From: an uncultured Sulfitobacter sp.
Lineage (GTDB): Bacteria > Pseudomonadota > Alphaproteobacteria > Rhodobacterales > Rhodobacteraceae
Length of the DNA: 38,792 nucleotides
NCBI GenBank assembly: GCA_937928635.1
Contig: CALFWM010000017.1
Span: 1-38,792, forward strand
Direction of reading: 5' to 3'
How positions within the stretch are numbered: position 1 is the stretch's first letter; every line of letters starts with the position of its first letter. A program made the translations under genes and the position numbers. Positions 32,662 to 38,792 of the stretch are shown in pieces. The notes under the pieces are model-generated. The model saw only the letters and a list, made by a program, of their open reading frames with translations. It made no database searches and was not told where the DNA came from.

Positions 32662-33795
32662 TCAGCCGCCTGCTGCTGAGGTGATGCTGCCCACTGTGCT
32701 GGCCGTGCCGGTGACAGCGGTGATGACTTTGGCCCATTGTGTAAAGGGCGCTTCGGTCACATAGAGCGTGTCCCCATCCCGGATCACAAAATCACGTGCC
32801 ATGAACATGCCATTGGGTTGTGTCAGGTCCAGAACGTAGACCACACGCTGTGCGCCGATCAGGTCATCGCGCCCCAGAACTTCGTTTGCAATGCCTTCCG
32901 GCTCATTGCGGAACACAAAGACACCGGTCGGGTCGGCGGTGCCTGCGTTTAAGCCACCAACCTGTGCGATCCCTTCCAGCGCAGAAAGGCTCTGCGATTC
33001 AAACGGCACCAGCGCCTGTCCACCGGTTGCACCCAGTGCTGTGAAAGAGCGTGTGTCTTCCTCCACCAGAATTTGATCACCGCCGCGCAGGGCGATATCA
33101 AGGTGAGGATCACGGTAGAGGTCTTCAAACCAGATCGTATCGCTCATATGGCCCCGCTGTACGGTGACCTGCGCAATCTCTGGTCCAACTGTCACACCGC
33201 CTGCACGCGCCAGCATCGTGGCCAGCGTGCGGGTAGGGCGCTCAATCGCATAAACACCAGCGGCGCCAATGGATCCGGCAACGCTGACAGTTGCGCCATC
33301 GCCAGCGGCGCGGCGGACCTCAACCTGTGGGTCCGGGGTTTGCTCCCCCAGTTTGTTGGTGATCAGTCGGCGGATGGCGTCAGGTGTGTTGCCTGCGGCG
33401 CGGATGCGCCCGGCATAGGGAATAAAGATGAACCCCTTGCCGTCGACCTGTACTTCTTCCAGCACCGTCGCGGGGGAACCTTCAACCCCAAGCAAGGGGT
33501 CATCCACGTTTTCGTACACGGTAATGCCCAAAACATCGCCCGGGTTGATCGTGTCAGATCCCAGTTCGCCCGCGTTTATGAACGCTTGGGAAAATCCCAG
33601 GGCGGGGGTCACGGCCGTTGCGCGGGTGACACGGTCATTGACCGAAATCACAAAGGCGTCGCCCTCTTTCAGTACAGAACCGGAAAAGACCTGCCGCTTG
33701 CTGGGGCCCACCTGTGGCAATCCACAAGACGAAATGACGGCCAACGCCGCGACTGCTGCGATGGGGCGCGCCCACCGGAAAAATACGGATTTCAC
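32662..33795 (-). CDS. Polysaccharide export (OPX/Wza-KpsD-like) lipoprotein
   Basis: 377 aa from a GTG at 33795 (GAGGAG upstream). A lipoprotein signal with VISSCGLP (Cys near residue 24) places it in the outer membrane. A polysaccharide-export (PES) domain follows (GDVLGITVYENV and VDGKGFIFIPYAGRIRAAGNT), then SLBB-like domains (VSVAGSIGAAGVYAI, VPFESQSLSALEGIAQVGG). OPX proteins carry capsular polysaccharide to the surface. It is 117 bp after the KpsS-like gene, and 8 bp before the KpsC-like gene, so transcribed with it. A nested inverted repeat lies just upstream. Confidence 0.87.
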   Translation of the reverse strand: MKSVFFRWARPIAAVAALAVISSCGLPQVGPSKRQVFSGSVLKEGDAFVISVNDRVTRATAVTPALGFSQAFINAGELGSDTINPGDVLGITVYENVDDPLLGVEGSPATVLEEVQVDGKGFIFIPYAGRIRAAGNTPDAIRRLITNKLGEQTPDPQVEVRRAAGDGATVSVAGSIGAAGVYAIERPTRTLATMLARAGGVTVGPEIAQVTVQRGHMSDTIWFEDLYRDPHLDIALRGGDQILVEEDTRSFTALGATGGQALVPFESQSLSALEGIAQVGGLNAGTADPTGVFVFRNEPEGIANEVLGRDDLIGAQRVVYVLDLTQPNGMFMARDFVIRDGDTLYVTEAPFTQWAKVITAVTGTASTVGSITSAAGG

Positions 33796-33824
33796 TGCGC
33801 GGTCTCCTCGACCTATTCAACTCT

Positions 33825-33868
33825 GCCTCAGAATTCGTCGATATTTTTCGACGTAATTGAAGTGAGGC
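33825..33868 (-). repeat. Nested inverted repeat upstream of the export lipoprotein gene
   Basis: An inner palindrome CGTCGA (33836-33841) with TCGACG (33848-33853) is nested inside an outer pair GCCTCA (33825-33830) with TGAGGC (33863-33868). The element is 30-73 bp upstream of the GTG start of the export lipoprotein gene and downstream of the KpsS-like gene. It is a plausible regulator site or RNA structure. Confidence 0.5.
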
Positions 33869-33912
33869 TAAAGCAGGTTATGTAGAAAATCCAGTGCGAT
33901 GCAGCGTGGGGC

Positions 33913-35205
33913 TCAGGTAACAACGCGCAACTGTTGCCTTGGGGCCGCGGTTCCAGATTTGAGAGCCTGATAGGGATCCTCCGGGCTCAGCATCATATCC
34001 ACGACCTGTCGCAGCAATCGTCGACGCCCCCGCACGGCATAAAACCCGCCCGGAATTTGAGAGGTTTCAAGCAGATAGCGCCGATAATCCTTGTAGGCGC
34101 GGTTGTCAGGGCGGCTTGCCCCGGCAAAGAACTCGGACAGGGGCTGTTCGGAGACAAACTCCGGTTTGGCATAAACGGCGTCTCCAAATACCTTAAGCGG
34201 AATGCCACGCCACAGCACCTGTTGCCCGGCGGTTGAATTCACGGTCACAGCGCTGCGCGCATCGTTTAACAACTGCGCCAGCTTGCCGCCGCGCACGTAA
34301 TGCACACGGTCCGCCACGCCCATCTGGCGCGCAAGGCGTTTGATGTCGCGCCGTACCGGCACGCGGCCATCTTCCAGCGGATGCGCCTTGACCACAAGGT
34401 GGTGATGTTTCGGCGCGCCTTTGGCAAAACCGTCAATCACCAGCTCCAGAAAATCGCTCATCGTGTCAAAGGGTGAATGCATCTGGAACGAACTGTCATG
34501 TTCCAGCTGTAACAGGGCCAGATGATAGGGAAACCCGCCCATGCGAATGCGCAAGGTGGCCACCAGACGATCCAGCGCTAGCATCGGCATCAGCAACAGC
34601 CGTTTGATGTACAGCCTGAATTCCTTGGCGACCCCAATACTGCGGTGGGGGCGGAAATTGCGGTAATGGCCGTTTCGGAACATCACAAACCAATGATAAA
34701 GCGCGCCATAAAAGATGTGTTGGCGCATGTCGCCCCAGTGACCGGGGGGCAGGGGGGCCTCCATATCTGATTGGGCCAGGGCAGTTTGCATCTGGGCGAT
34801 GCTCATCTCCATCAGGCGCGAATTGCCGTTGGTGCCGCCACGTTCGTAGGTCACCCAATAGGGCCGCATGTAGCCTTCTTCAAAGACATGTACGGTGATG
34901 CCGCGCTGTTTGGCCTCCGCCACGGCTGTCGCGTGGATGGGCCGTGTGTCACCATAAAGCACAATGTCGGTAACGTTTTTTTCAGTGATCAGGGTCACAA
35001 AGGTGTCGCGCCAGGCCTCTGCCACGCCCCGAAAGGGGATGTAGGTCGCAGGGTGAAACCAGAATGCCCGGTCGCCGGCGTTAAACCCGACCCGCCATAC
35101 CTCCGCCCCGGTCAGCCGAAGCATTTTGCCCAGCCGATGAAAGAAGGGCCCGTGCGGCCCCTGAAGGAACAGAAAGACCCGTTTGTGGGGCGTTTTGCTG
35201 GTCAT
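33913..35205 (-). CDS. kpsS: KpsS-like capsule polysaccharide Kdo transferase
   Basis: 430 aa from the ATG at 35205, which has a good AGAGGAG ribosome-binding site; an ATG at 35244 is in frame but worse placed. The segments FLFLQGPHGPFFHRLGKML, VLYGDTRPIH, VKAHPLEDG and VNSTAGQQVLWRGIPLKVFG match capsule polysaccharide biosynthesis proteins of the KpsS family. These add the first Kdo to lysophosphatidylglycerol in the ABC-transporter-dependent capsule pathway. It is divergent from ribE (123-bp interval) and is the first gene of the minus-strand capsule block. Confidence 0.86.
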   Translation of the reverse strand: MTSKTPHKRVFLFLQGPHGPFFHRLGKMLRLTGAEVWRVGFNAGDRAFWFHPATYIPFRGVAEAWRDTFVTLITEKNVTDIVLYGDTRPIHATAVAEAKQRGITVHVFEEGYMRPYWVTYERGGTNGNSRLMEMSIAQMQTALAQSDMEAPLPPGHWGDMRQHIFYGALYHWFVMFRNGHYRNFRPHRSIGVAKEFRLYIKRLLLMPMLALDRLVATLRIRMGGFPYHLALLQLEHDSSFQMHSPFDTMSDFLELVIDGFAKGAPKHHHLVVKAHPLEDGRVPVRRDIKRLARQMGVADRVHYVRGGKLAQLLNDARSAVTVNSTAGQQVLWRGIPLKVFGDAVYAKPEFVSEQPLSEFFAGASRPDNRAYKDYRRYLLETSQIPGGFYAVRGRRRLLRQVVDMMLSPEDPYQALKSGTAAPRQQLRVVT

Positions 35206-35270
35206 GACGCTCCTCTTACGCAATTCGCGCGGACCAAACCACAAAATCCGGGCAAAAATGTGTCACCGCG

Positions 35271-35294
35271 CCCACTTGTCATGGGTCAGGTGGG
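35271..35294 (+). other. Leader hairpin upstream of ribE
   Basis: CCCACTTG (35271-35278) pairs with CAGGTGGG (35287-35294) with one T-G wobble and an eight-base loop. It is 34 bp upstream of the ribE ATG in the divergent capsule/riboflavin interval. The FMN riboswitch signature is not seen. Confidence 0.35.
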
Positions 35295-35328
35295 GCGATA
35301 CCTCTGAGGTCATACGAGGGGGGCGCGC

Positions 35329-35916
35329 ATGTTCACAGGGATCATCACTGATATAGGGTCTGTTATGGCATTGGACCAGCAGGGTGACCTGCGCGCGCGC
35401 ATCAAAACAGGCTATGACACCAGCGGCATCGACATGGGGGCCTCGATTGCCAGTGACGGTGTGTGTCTGACCGTCGTGGGGCTGGGCGCGGATTGGTATG
35501 ATGTGCAGATCAGCGCGGAAACCGTTGATAAAACCAACATCAGCGCATGGTGCGTTGGGCACCGGGTCAATTTGGAACGCGCCTTGAAAGTCGGGGATGA
35601 ACTTGGCGGGCATATCGTGTCCGGCCATGTGGACGGCGTTGCCAGAATTGTCGCGATGCAGGATCAGGGCGACAGCACCCGCGTGACCCTGCGCGCGCCA
35701 AAGGAGCTGGCACGGTTTATCGCCCCTAAAGGGTCTGTGGCGCTAAATGGCACATCGCTGACGGTGAACGCGGTTGAGGCGTGCGATTTTCGCATCAACT
35801 TTATCCCCCACACCAAAGAGGTGACAACCTGGGGCGATGCCAAAGTCGGGGATCGTGTCAATCTGGAGATTGACACATTGGCGCGGTATGTCGCGCGTTT
35901 GGCAGAGATGTCATGA
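35329..35916 (+). CDS. ribE: Riboflavin synthase (alpha subunit)
   Basis: 195 aa. It has two similar beta-barrel halves: MFTGIITDIG at the start, and the second half near residue 97 (HIVSGHVDGVARI), with GTSLTVNAVE and NFIPHTKEVTTWG. It dismutates two 6,7-dimethyl-8-ribityllumazine molecules into riboflavin and the pyrimidine. The active enzyme is a trimer in the cytoplasm. The stop overlaps the next gene (ATGA), so they are translationally coupled. The gene is the first of the ribE-unknown-ribBX-ribH-nusB run. Confidence 0.95.
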   Translation: MFTGIITDIGSVMALDQQGDLRARIKTGYDTSGIDMGASIASDGVCLTVVGLGADWYDVQISAETVDKTNISAWCVGHRVNLERALKVGDELGGHIVSGHVDGVARIVAMQDQGDSTRVTLRAPKELARFIAPKGSVALNGTSLTVNAVEACDFRINFIPHTKEVTTWGDAKVGDRVNLEIDTLARYVARLAEMS

Positions 35917-36497
35917 GGGCCGGGATGGGTCATAACCAAGGGCCTACGATGGAGCGGGGCCAGAAATGGCGGGCCTTTCAGTGGCAAAAGGCCCGCGCGG
36001 CGGCGATGCCAAAAGCGATGCCGCTGATGGTGGTCAAGATGCACGTGGCACGCGCCCGGGCGCTGGGGCTGGATTATCCGACCTATGCGGCGGTGCGCAA
36101 AGCCTCCGGTCGCGATATCATGGGTTTGCTGTTTTCCTCCAACGCGCTGCGGATTATGGATGCGCGCGCACCGCAAATGCCCGTGGCGCGGGCGGATGTG
36201 CTTGGCGCTGTGTCAGGGGCGAAACGTCTTGCCCTGATCCATGCGCCGGTCGCGCCAGAGACGGCAGCCACCTGTAATCCGGTGTTGGACGGGGTTGCCC
36301 CTGCGCCCAGGTTCACCAACAGCTGGGCCGAGATGCGCCACCATTTGAGCGGGTTCATCACGGCGCAACGTCTGGTTTCAGATCAGGTGTTGATCATTGG
36401 AGACACCGCGTTGGAACGCGACTGGAGCGCTGCGGCGCGGGCGGCGGGGTATCTTGAGGCGGGGCGTTTCTTTGGTCAGGATCACAGGGCGGTTTGA
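35913..36497 (+). CDS. Protein of unknown function between ribE and ribBX
   Basis: 194 aa, overlapping the ribE stop by 4 bp (ATGA). It starts with the MGHNQGPTMERG motif, a motif seen at the N-terminus of several uncharacterised alphaproteobacterial proteins. A basic helical segment follows (GQKWRAFQWQKARAAAMPKAMP), then GLDYPTYAAVRKASGRDIMG and HHLSGFITAQRLVSDQVLIIGDTALERDW. I recognise no domain and no catalytic motif. There is no signal peptide or transmembrane segment. Placement inside the riboflavin operon suggests a role tied to flavin or riboflavin supply, but this is only inference. Confidence 0.72.
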   Translation: MRAGMGHNQGPTMERGQKWRAFQWQKARAAAMPKAMPLMVVKMHVARARALGLDYPTYAAVRKASGRDIMGLLFSSNALRIMDARAPQMPVARADVLGAVSGAKRLALIHAPVAPETAATCNPVLDGVAPAPRFTNSWAEMRHHLSGFITAQRLVSDQVLIIGDTALERDWSAAARAAGYLEAGRFFGQDHRAV

Positions 36498-36527
36498 ACG
36501 CGACCCTCCGTGCCCGGTGCGGATTTC

Positions 36528-36564
36528 GGGATTGAGTTTATTGGAAGGGTGAAACGGGGGGGGG
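36528..36564 (+). repeat. Dispersed repeat, copy 3 (upstream of ribBX)
   Basis: The core GGGATTGAGTTTATT then GGAAGGGTGAAA, with the tail C and nine Gs. The core is identical to copy 2 at 23421 and one base shorter than copy 1 at 19217. It ends 84 bp upstream of the ribBX start, on the same strand. Confidence 0.85.
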
Positions 36565-36648
36565 CGGTGCCCAGACACTCTGGTCAATGCAGGGTGGCTC
36601 AGGTATGGCGGGCCCAGAGCGAGGCTGCGTTTTTGATGAGGATGCGCG

Positions 36649-37773
36649 ATGAGTTTTGAAACGCCAGGACCGGTTGAAGAGCAGCTTTCCGCCGCGATTT
36701 CACCTATCGAAGATATCATTGCCGCGGCGCGCGCGGGCAAGATGTATATTCTGGTGGATCACGAGGACCGCGAGAACGAAGGGGATTTTGTGATCCCGGC
36801 AGAGTTTGCGGATGCGGCGGCGATCAACTTTATGGCAACCCATGGGCGCGGGTTGATCTGCCTGCCGATGACGTCCGAGCGGATTGATCATCTGGGCCTG
36901 CCGATGATGGCGGTGAACAATTCCTCGCGCCATGAAACCGCCTTTACCGTCAGCATCGAGGCGCGCGAGGGGGTCAGTACCGGGATTTCCGCAGCCGACC
37001 GCGCATTGACCGTGGGCACCGCAATTGCCGCGCAGGCCGGACCGCAGGACATCGCCACGCCGGGGCACGTCTTTCCGCTGCGCGCGCGCGACGGCGGTGT
37101 GCTGGTGCGGGCAGGGCATACGGAGGCGGCGGTGGATATTTCACGCCTCGCAGGGCTGCACCCGTCCGGTGTGATCTGCGAGATCATGAACGAAGACGGC
37201 ACCATGGCCCGCCTGCCGGACCTTGTAGACATCGCCGCCAGACATGACATGAAAATTGGCACGATCAGCGATCTGATTGCCTACCGTCACAAACACGACA
37301 ACCTGCTGGTGGCGCGCGACGCCCGCACGGTCCATTCCGCCTATGGCGGCGATTGGCAGATGCAGGTGTTTTCCGACCAGATCACCGGCACCGACCACGT
37401 GGTGCTGAGCAAGGGCGATCTGAGCACCAGTGCCCCAGTTCTGGTGCGCACCCATGCGATCAACGCGTTGGAAGATATTCTGGGCCTTGGCCCAAGCCCC
37501 GCAGATGAGCTGCCCCGCGCGATGCAGATCATCGCTGATGAGGGGCGCGGTGCGGTGGTGTTGTTTCGCGATCCTTACCCACGTCTGCGATTGGATGATG
37601 ACGAAGACGAGGGCCCCCGCACCATCAAACGCACCGGCCTTGGTGCGCAGATTCTGTCCTCCATGGGGCTGAGTGATCTGGTGCTGCTGACAGACAACCC
37701 TGACACACGCTACCTGGGGCTGGACGCTTACGGGCTGAGCATTGTGGGCACACAACCGATTACGACGGAGTAA
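36649..37773 (+). CDS. ribB: 3,4-DHBP synthase with degenerate GTP cyclohydrolase II domain (RibBX)
   Basis: 374 aa. Residues about 20-215 form 3,4-dihydroxy-2-butanone-4-phosphate synthase: [13 protein letters not shown] (about 35-47), [16 protein letters not shown], and the [13 protein letters not shown] motif. The C-terminal region (about 220-374) resembles GTP cyclohydrolase II but lacks the three zinc cysteines, and the LRQEGRG catalytic loop is replaced by [13 protein letters not shown]. Such hybrids, called RibBX, are known in Proteobacteria and supply only the DHBP step. GTP cyclohydrolase II must then come from elsewhere. It lies 5 bp from ribH. The upstream gap carries a dispersed repeat. 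Confidence 0.9.
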   Translation: MSFETPGPVEEQLSAAISPIEDIIAAARAGKMYILVDHEDRENEGDFVIPAEFADAAAINFMATHGRGLICLPMTSERIDHLGLPMMAVNNSSRHETAFTVSIEAREGVSTGISAADRALTVGTAIAAQAGPQDIATPGHVFPLRARDGGVLVRAGHTEAAVDISRLAGLHPSGVICEIMNEDGTMARLPDLVDIAARHDMKIGTISDLIAYRHKHDNLLVARDARTVHSAYGGDWQMQVFSDQITGTDHVVLSKGDLSTSAPVLVRTHAINALEDILGLGPSPADELPRAMQIIADEGRGAVVLFRDPYPRLRLDDDEDEGPRTIKRTGLGAQILSSMGLSDLVLLTDNPDTRYLGLDAYGLSIVGTQPITTE

Positions 37774-37778
37774 ATCAC

Positions 37779-38330
37779 ATGGCCTCATCCGAAGAACATA
37801 CCGTTTTGGCACGCCCCAGTTTTGATCGTCCGGTCAAGGTGCTGATCGTGGTGTCACCTTACTACAGCGATATTGCCGCAGGGTTGCTGACGGGGGCCAA
37901 GGCGGAACTGGAGGCCGCCGGGGCAAGCTATGACGTGGTTGAAATGCCCGGCGCGCTAGAAGTCCCCACCGCGATCGGGATCAGTGATCGCCAGTCACAC
38001 TTTGACGGCTATGTCGCCCTGGGCTGCGTGATCCGGGGCGAAACCACGCATTATGAAACCGTCTGCAATGACAGCAGCCGCGCCCTGCAATTGCTGGGAT
38101 TGCAGGGGCTGTGCATTGGCAACGGCATCCTGACCGTCGAGACCAAAACACAGGCCGAGGTGCGCGCCGACCCGGAGGGCCAGAACAAAGGCGGCGGCGC
38201 CGCGGCGGCGGCCTTGCATCTGGTGGCGCTCGCTCGTAAGTGGGCGACAGCACGCAAGGGCGTCGGGTTTATGCCTCAGGGTGAGGATACGCTGATGGCC
38301 GGCACAACGGACGGAAACCCCACCGCATGA
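37779..38330 (+). CDS. ribH: 6,7-Dimethyl-8-ribityllumazine synthase
   Basis: 183 aa. The family is shown by VVEMPGALEVPTAI and GCVIRGETTHYETV (with the proton-transfer histidine in THYE), and by NGILTVETKTQAEVRADP and NKGGGAAAAALHL. It condenses 5-amino-6-ribitylaminouracil with DHBP to give lumazine, the ribE substrate. The stop overlaps the nusB start (ATGA at 38327). The N-terminal extension (about 20 residues) and the C-terminal tail after ARKWAT are longer than in the E. coli enzyme. Confidence 0.95.
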   Translation: MASSEEHTVLARPSFDRPVKVLIVVSPYYSDIAAGLLTGAKAELEAAGASYDVVEMPGALEVPTAIGISDRQSHFDGYVALGCVIRGETTHYETVCNDSSRALQLLGLQGLCIGNGILTVETKTQAEVRADPEGQNKGGGAAAAALHLVALARKWATARKGVGFMPQGEDTLMAGTTDGNPTA

Positions 38331-38792
38331 CCCTGTCGGGAAATCAGAAACGCAAGATGAAATCTGCCGCCCGGCTCTATGCTGTGCAGGCGCTGTTTCA
38401 GATGGAACATTCCAGCCAGACCGTGGATCAGGTGCGTCTGGAATTCCTCGATCACCGTTTTGGTGAGAGCTACGAGGGCGAGGAGATGCAGGAGGGGGAC
38501 AGCGCTCTGTTTACCTCCGTCATTGAGGATGCGGTGAACTATCAGGCTGCGATTGACCAGATGACGGACCGCGCGTTGGTGGCTAAATGGCCCATTGCAC
38601 GGATTGATCCGACCTTGCGCGCGTTGTTTCGCGCAGCGGGTGCCGAGTTTCGCGAGTCCGGCACGCCGCCCAAGGTGGTGATTGTCGAATACGTCGATGT
38701 GGCCCGCGCGTTTTTTCCTGAGGGGAAAGAGCCGAGTTTTGTGAATGCCGTGTTGGACCACATGGCGCGAGAGGCGCGGCCGGAGGCGTTTT
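38327..38792 (+). CDS. nusB: Transcription antitermination factor NusB (partial, cut by the window end)
   Basis: The frame begins at an ATG overlapping the ribH stop (ATGA) and runs open to the end of the window (155 codons, no stop). SAARLYAVQALFQMEHS and ARIDPTLRALFRAAGAEF, then VEYVDVARAFFPEGKEPSFVNAVLDHMAREA are the NusB family signature. NusB with NusE (S10) assembles the rRNA antitermination complex. ribH-nusB linkage is widespread. The C-terminus is missing only because of the window boundary. Confidence 0.93.
   Translation, partial: MTLSGNQKRKMKSAARLYAVQALFQMEHSSQTVDQVRLEFLDHRFGESYEGEEMQEGDSALFTSVIEDAVNYQAAIDQMTDRALVAKWPIARIDPTLRALFRAAGAEFRESGTPPKVVIVEYVDVARAFFPEGKEPSFVNAVLDHMAREARPEAF

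Noticed and set aside
32654..32737. His-rich N-terminal extension of the KpsC-like protein
   Set aside because: It overlaps the end of the upstream export gene and has composition typical of a shadow frame.
36498..36648. FMN riboswitch upstream of ribBX or ribE
   Set aside because: The intervals at 36498-36648 and 35206-35328 do not show the conserved RFN-element blocks. Only a simple hairpin (35271-35294) and the dispersed repeat are visible.
1..38792. Mobile elements, CRISPR arrays or tRNA genes
   Set aside because: No transposase-like protein, no regularly spaced repeats and no tRNA-like motif were found; the dispersed 35-bp repeat lacks any insertion-sequence features.

Overview
The window is a high-GC (about 60%) chromosomal segment of an alphaproteobacterium, most probably Rhodobacterales of the Roseobacter type. 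This rests on protein families and gene order: a carnitine dehydrogenase-thioesterase fusion, a four-subunit sarcosine oxidase operon, a dnaG-rpoD pair, an nrdR-ribD / ribE-ribBX-ribH-nusB riboflavin block, and Tad-pilus pseudopilin/VWA genes. The genus cannot be fixed from sequence alone. I see no insertion sequence, integrase, CRISPR array, tRNA or rRNA.

Layout. 1-2290 (+): end of a carnitine catabolism operon (tail of an upstream gene, lcdH fusion, SDR). 2315-6283: an XRE regulator, a membrane desaturase, an EamA-type transporter, and a DUF983-Nudix pair on the minus strand. 6476-8481 (+): a compact module of a secreted five-EF-hand protein, an ECF sigma factor, a one-pass membrane protein (probable anti-sigma) and a CnrX/Spy-like periplasmic sensor. 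9202-13552 (-): two TadE-like proteins and two tandem paralogous TadG/VWA proteins. 13879-17819 (+): glutamate dehydrogenase, a cupin, and ada translationally coupled to a PEP-mutase/isocitrate-lyase-family enzyme. 17938-23010 (+): soxBDAG sarcosine oxidase. 23053-27644 (+): a small secreted protein, then dnaG and rpoD. 27983-30517: a secreted protein, dodecin (-), nrdR-ribD (+). 30617-35205 (-): a three-gene capsule block (KpsS-like, OPX lipoprotein, KpsC-like). 35329-38792 (+): ribE, an unknown protein, ribBX, ribH and the start of nusB.

How the genes work together. The carnitine genes and the sarcosine oxidase genes are two parts of methylated-amine (carnitine to glycine betaine to sarcosine to glycine) catabolism, although dimethylglycine steps are not present here. 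Sarcosine oxidase is flavin-dependent, and the riboflavin genes plus dodecin lie in the same window. The capsule block sits, in opposite orientation, between ribD and ribE.

The most interesting signals are (i) a roughly 35-bp sequence repeated three times in the same orientation upstream of soxD, dnaG and ribBX; (ii) five GANTC sites (the CcrM methylation motif) within 57 bp upstream of rpoD, two of them inside a perfect 10-bp inverted repeat; (iii) the EF-hand/ECF-sigma module with a 13-bp intercistronic hairpin; and (iv) several precise inverted repeats at gene starts. No wholly new enzyme system is evident. The EF-hand/sigma module and the dispersed repeat are the best candidates for undescribed biology.
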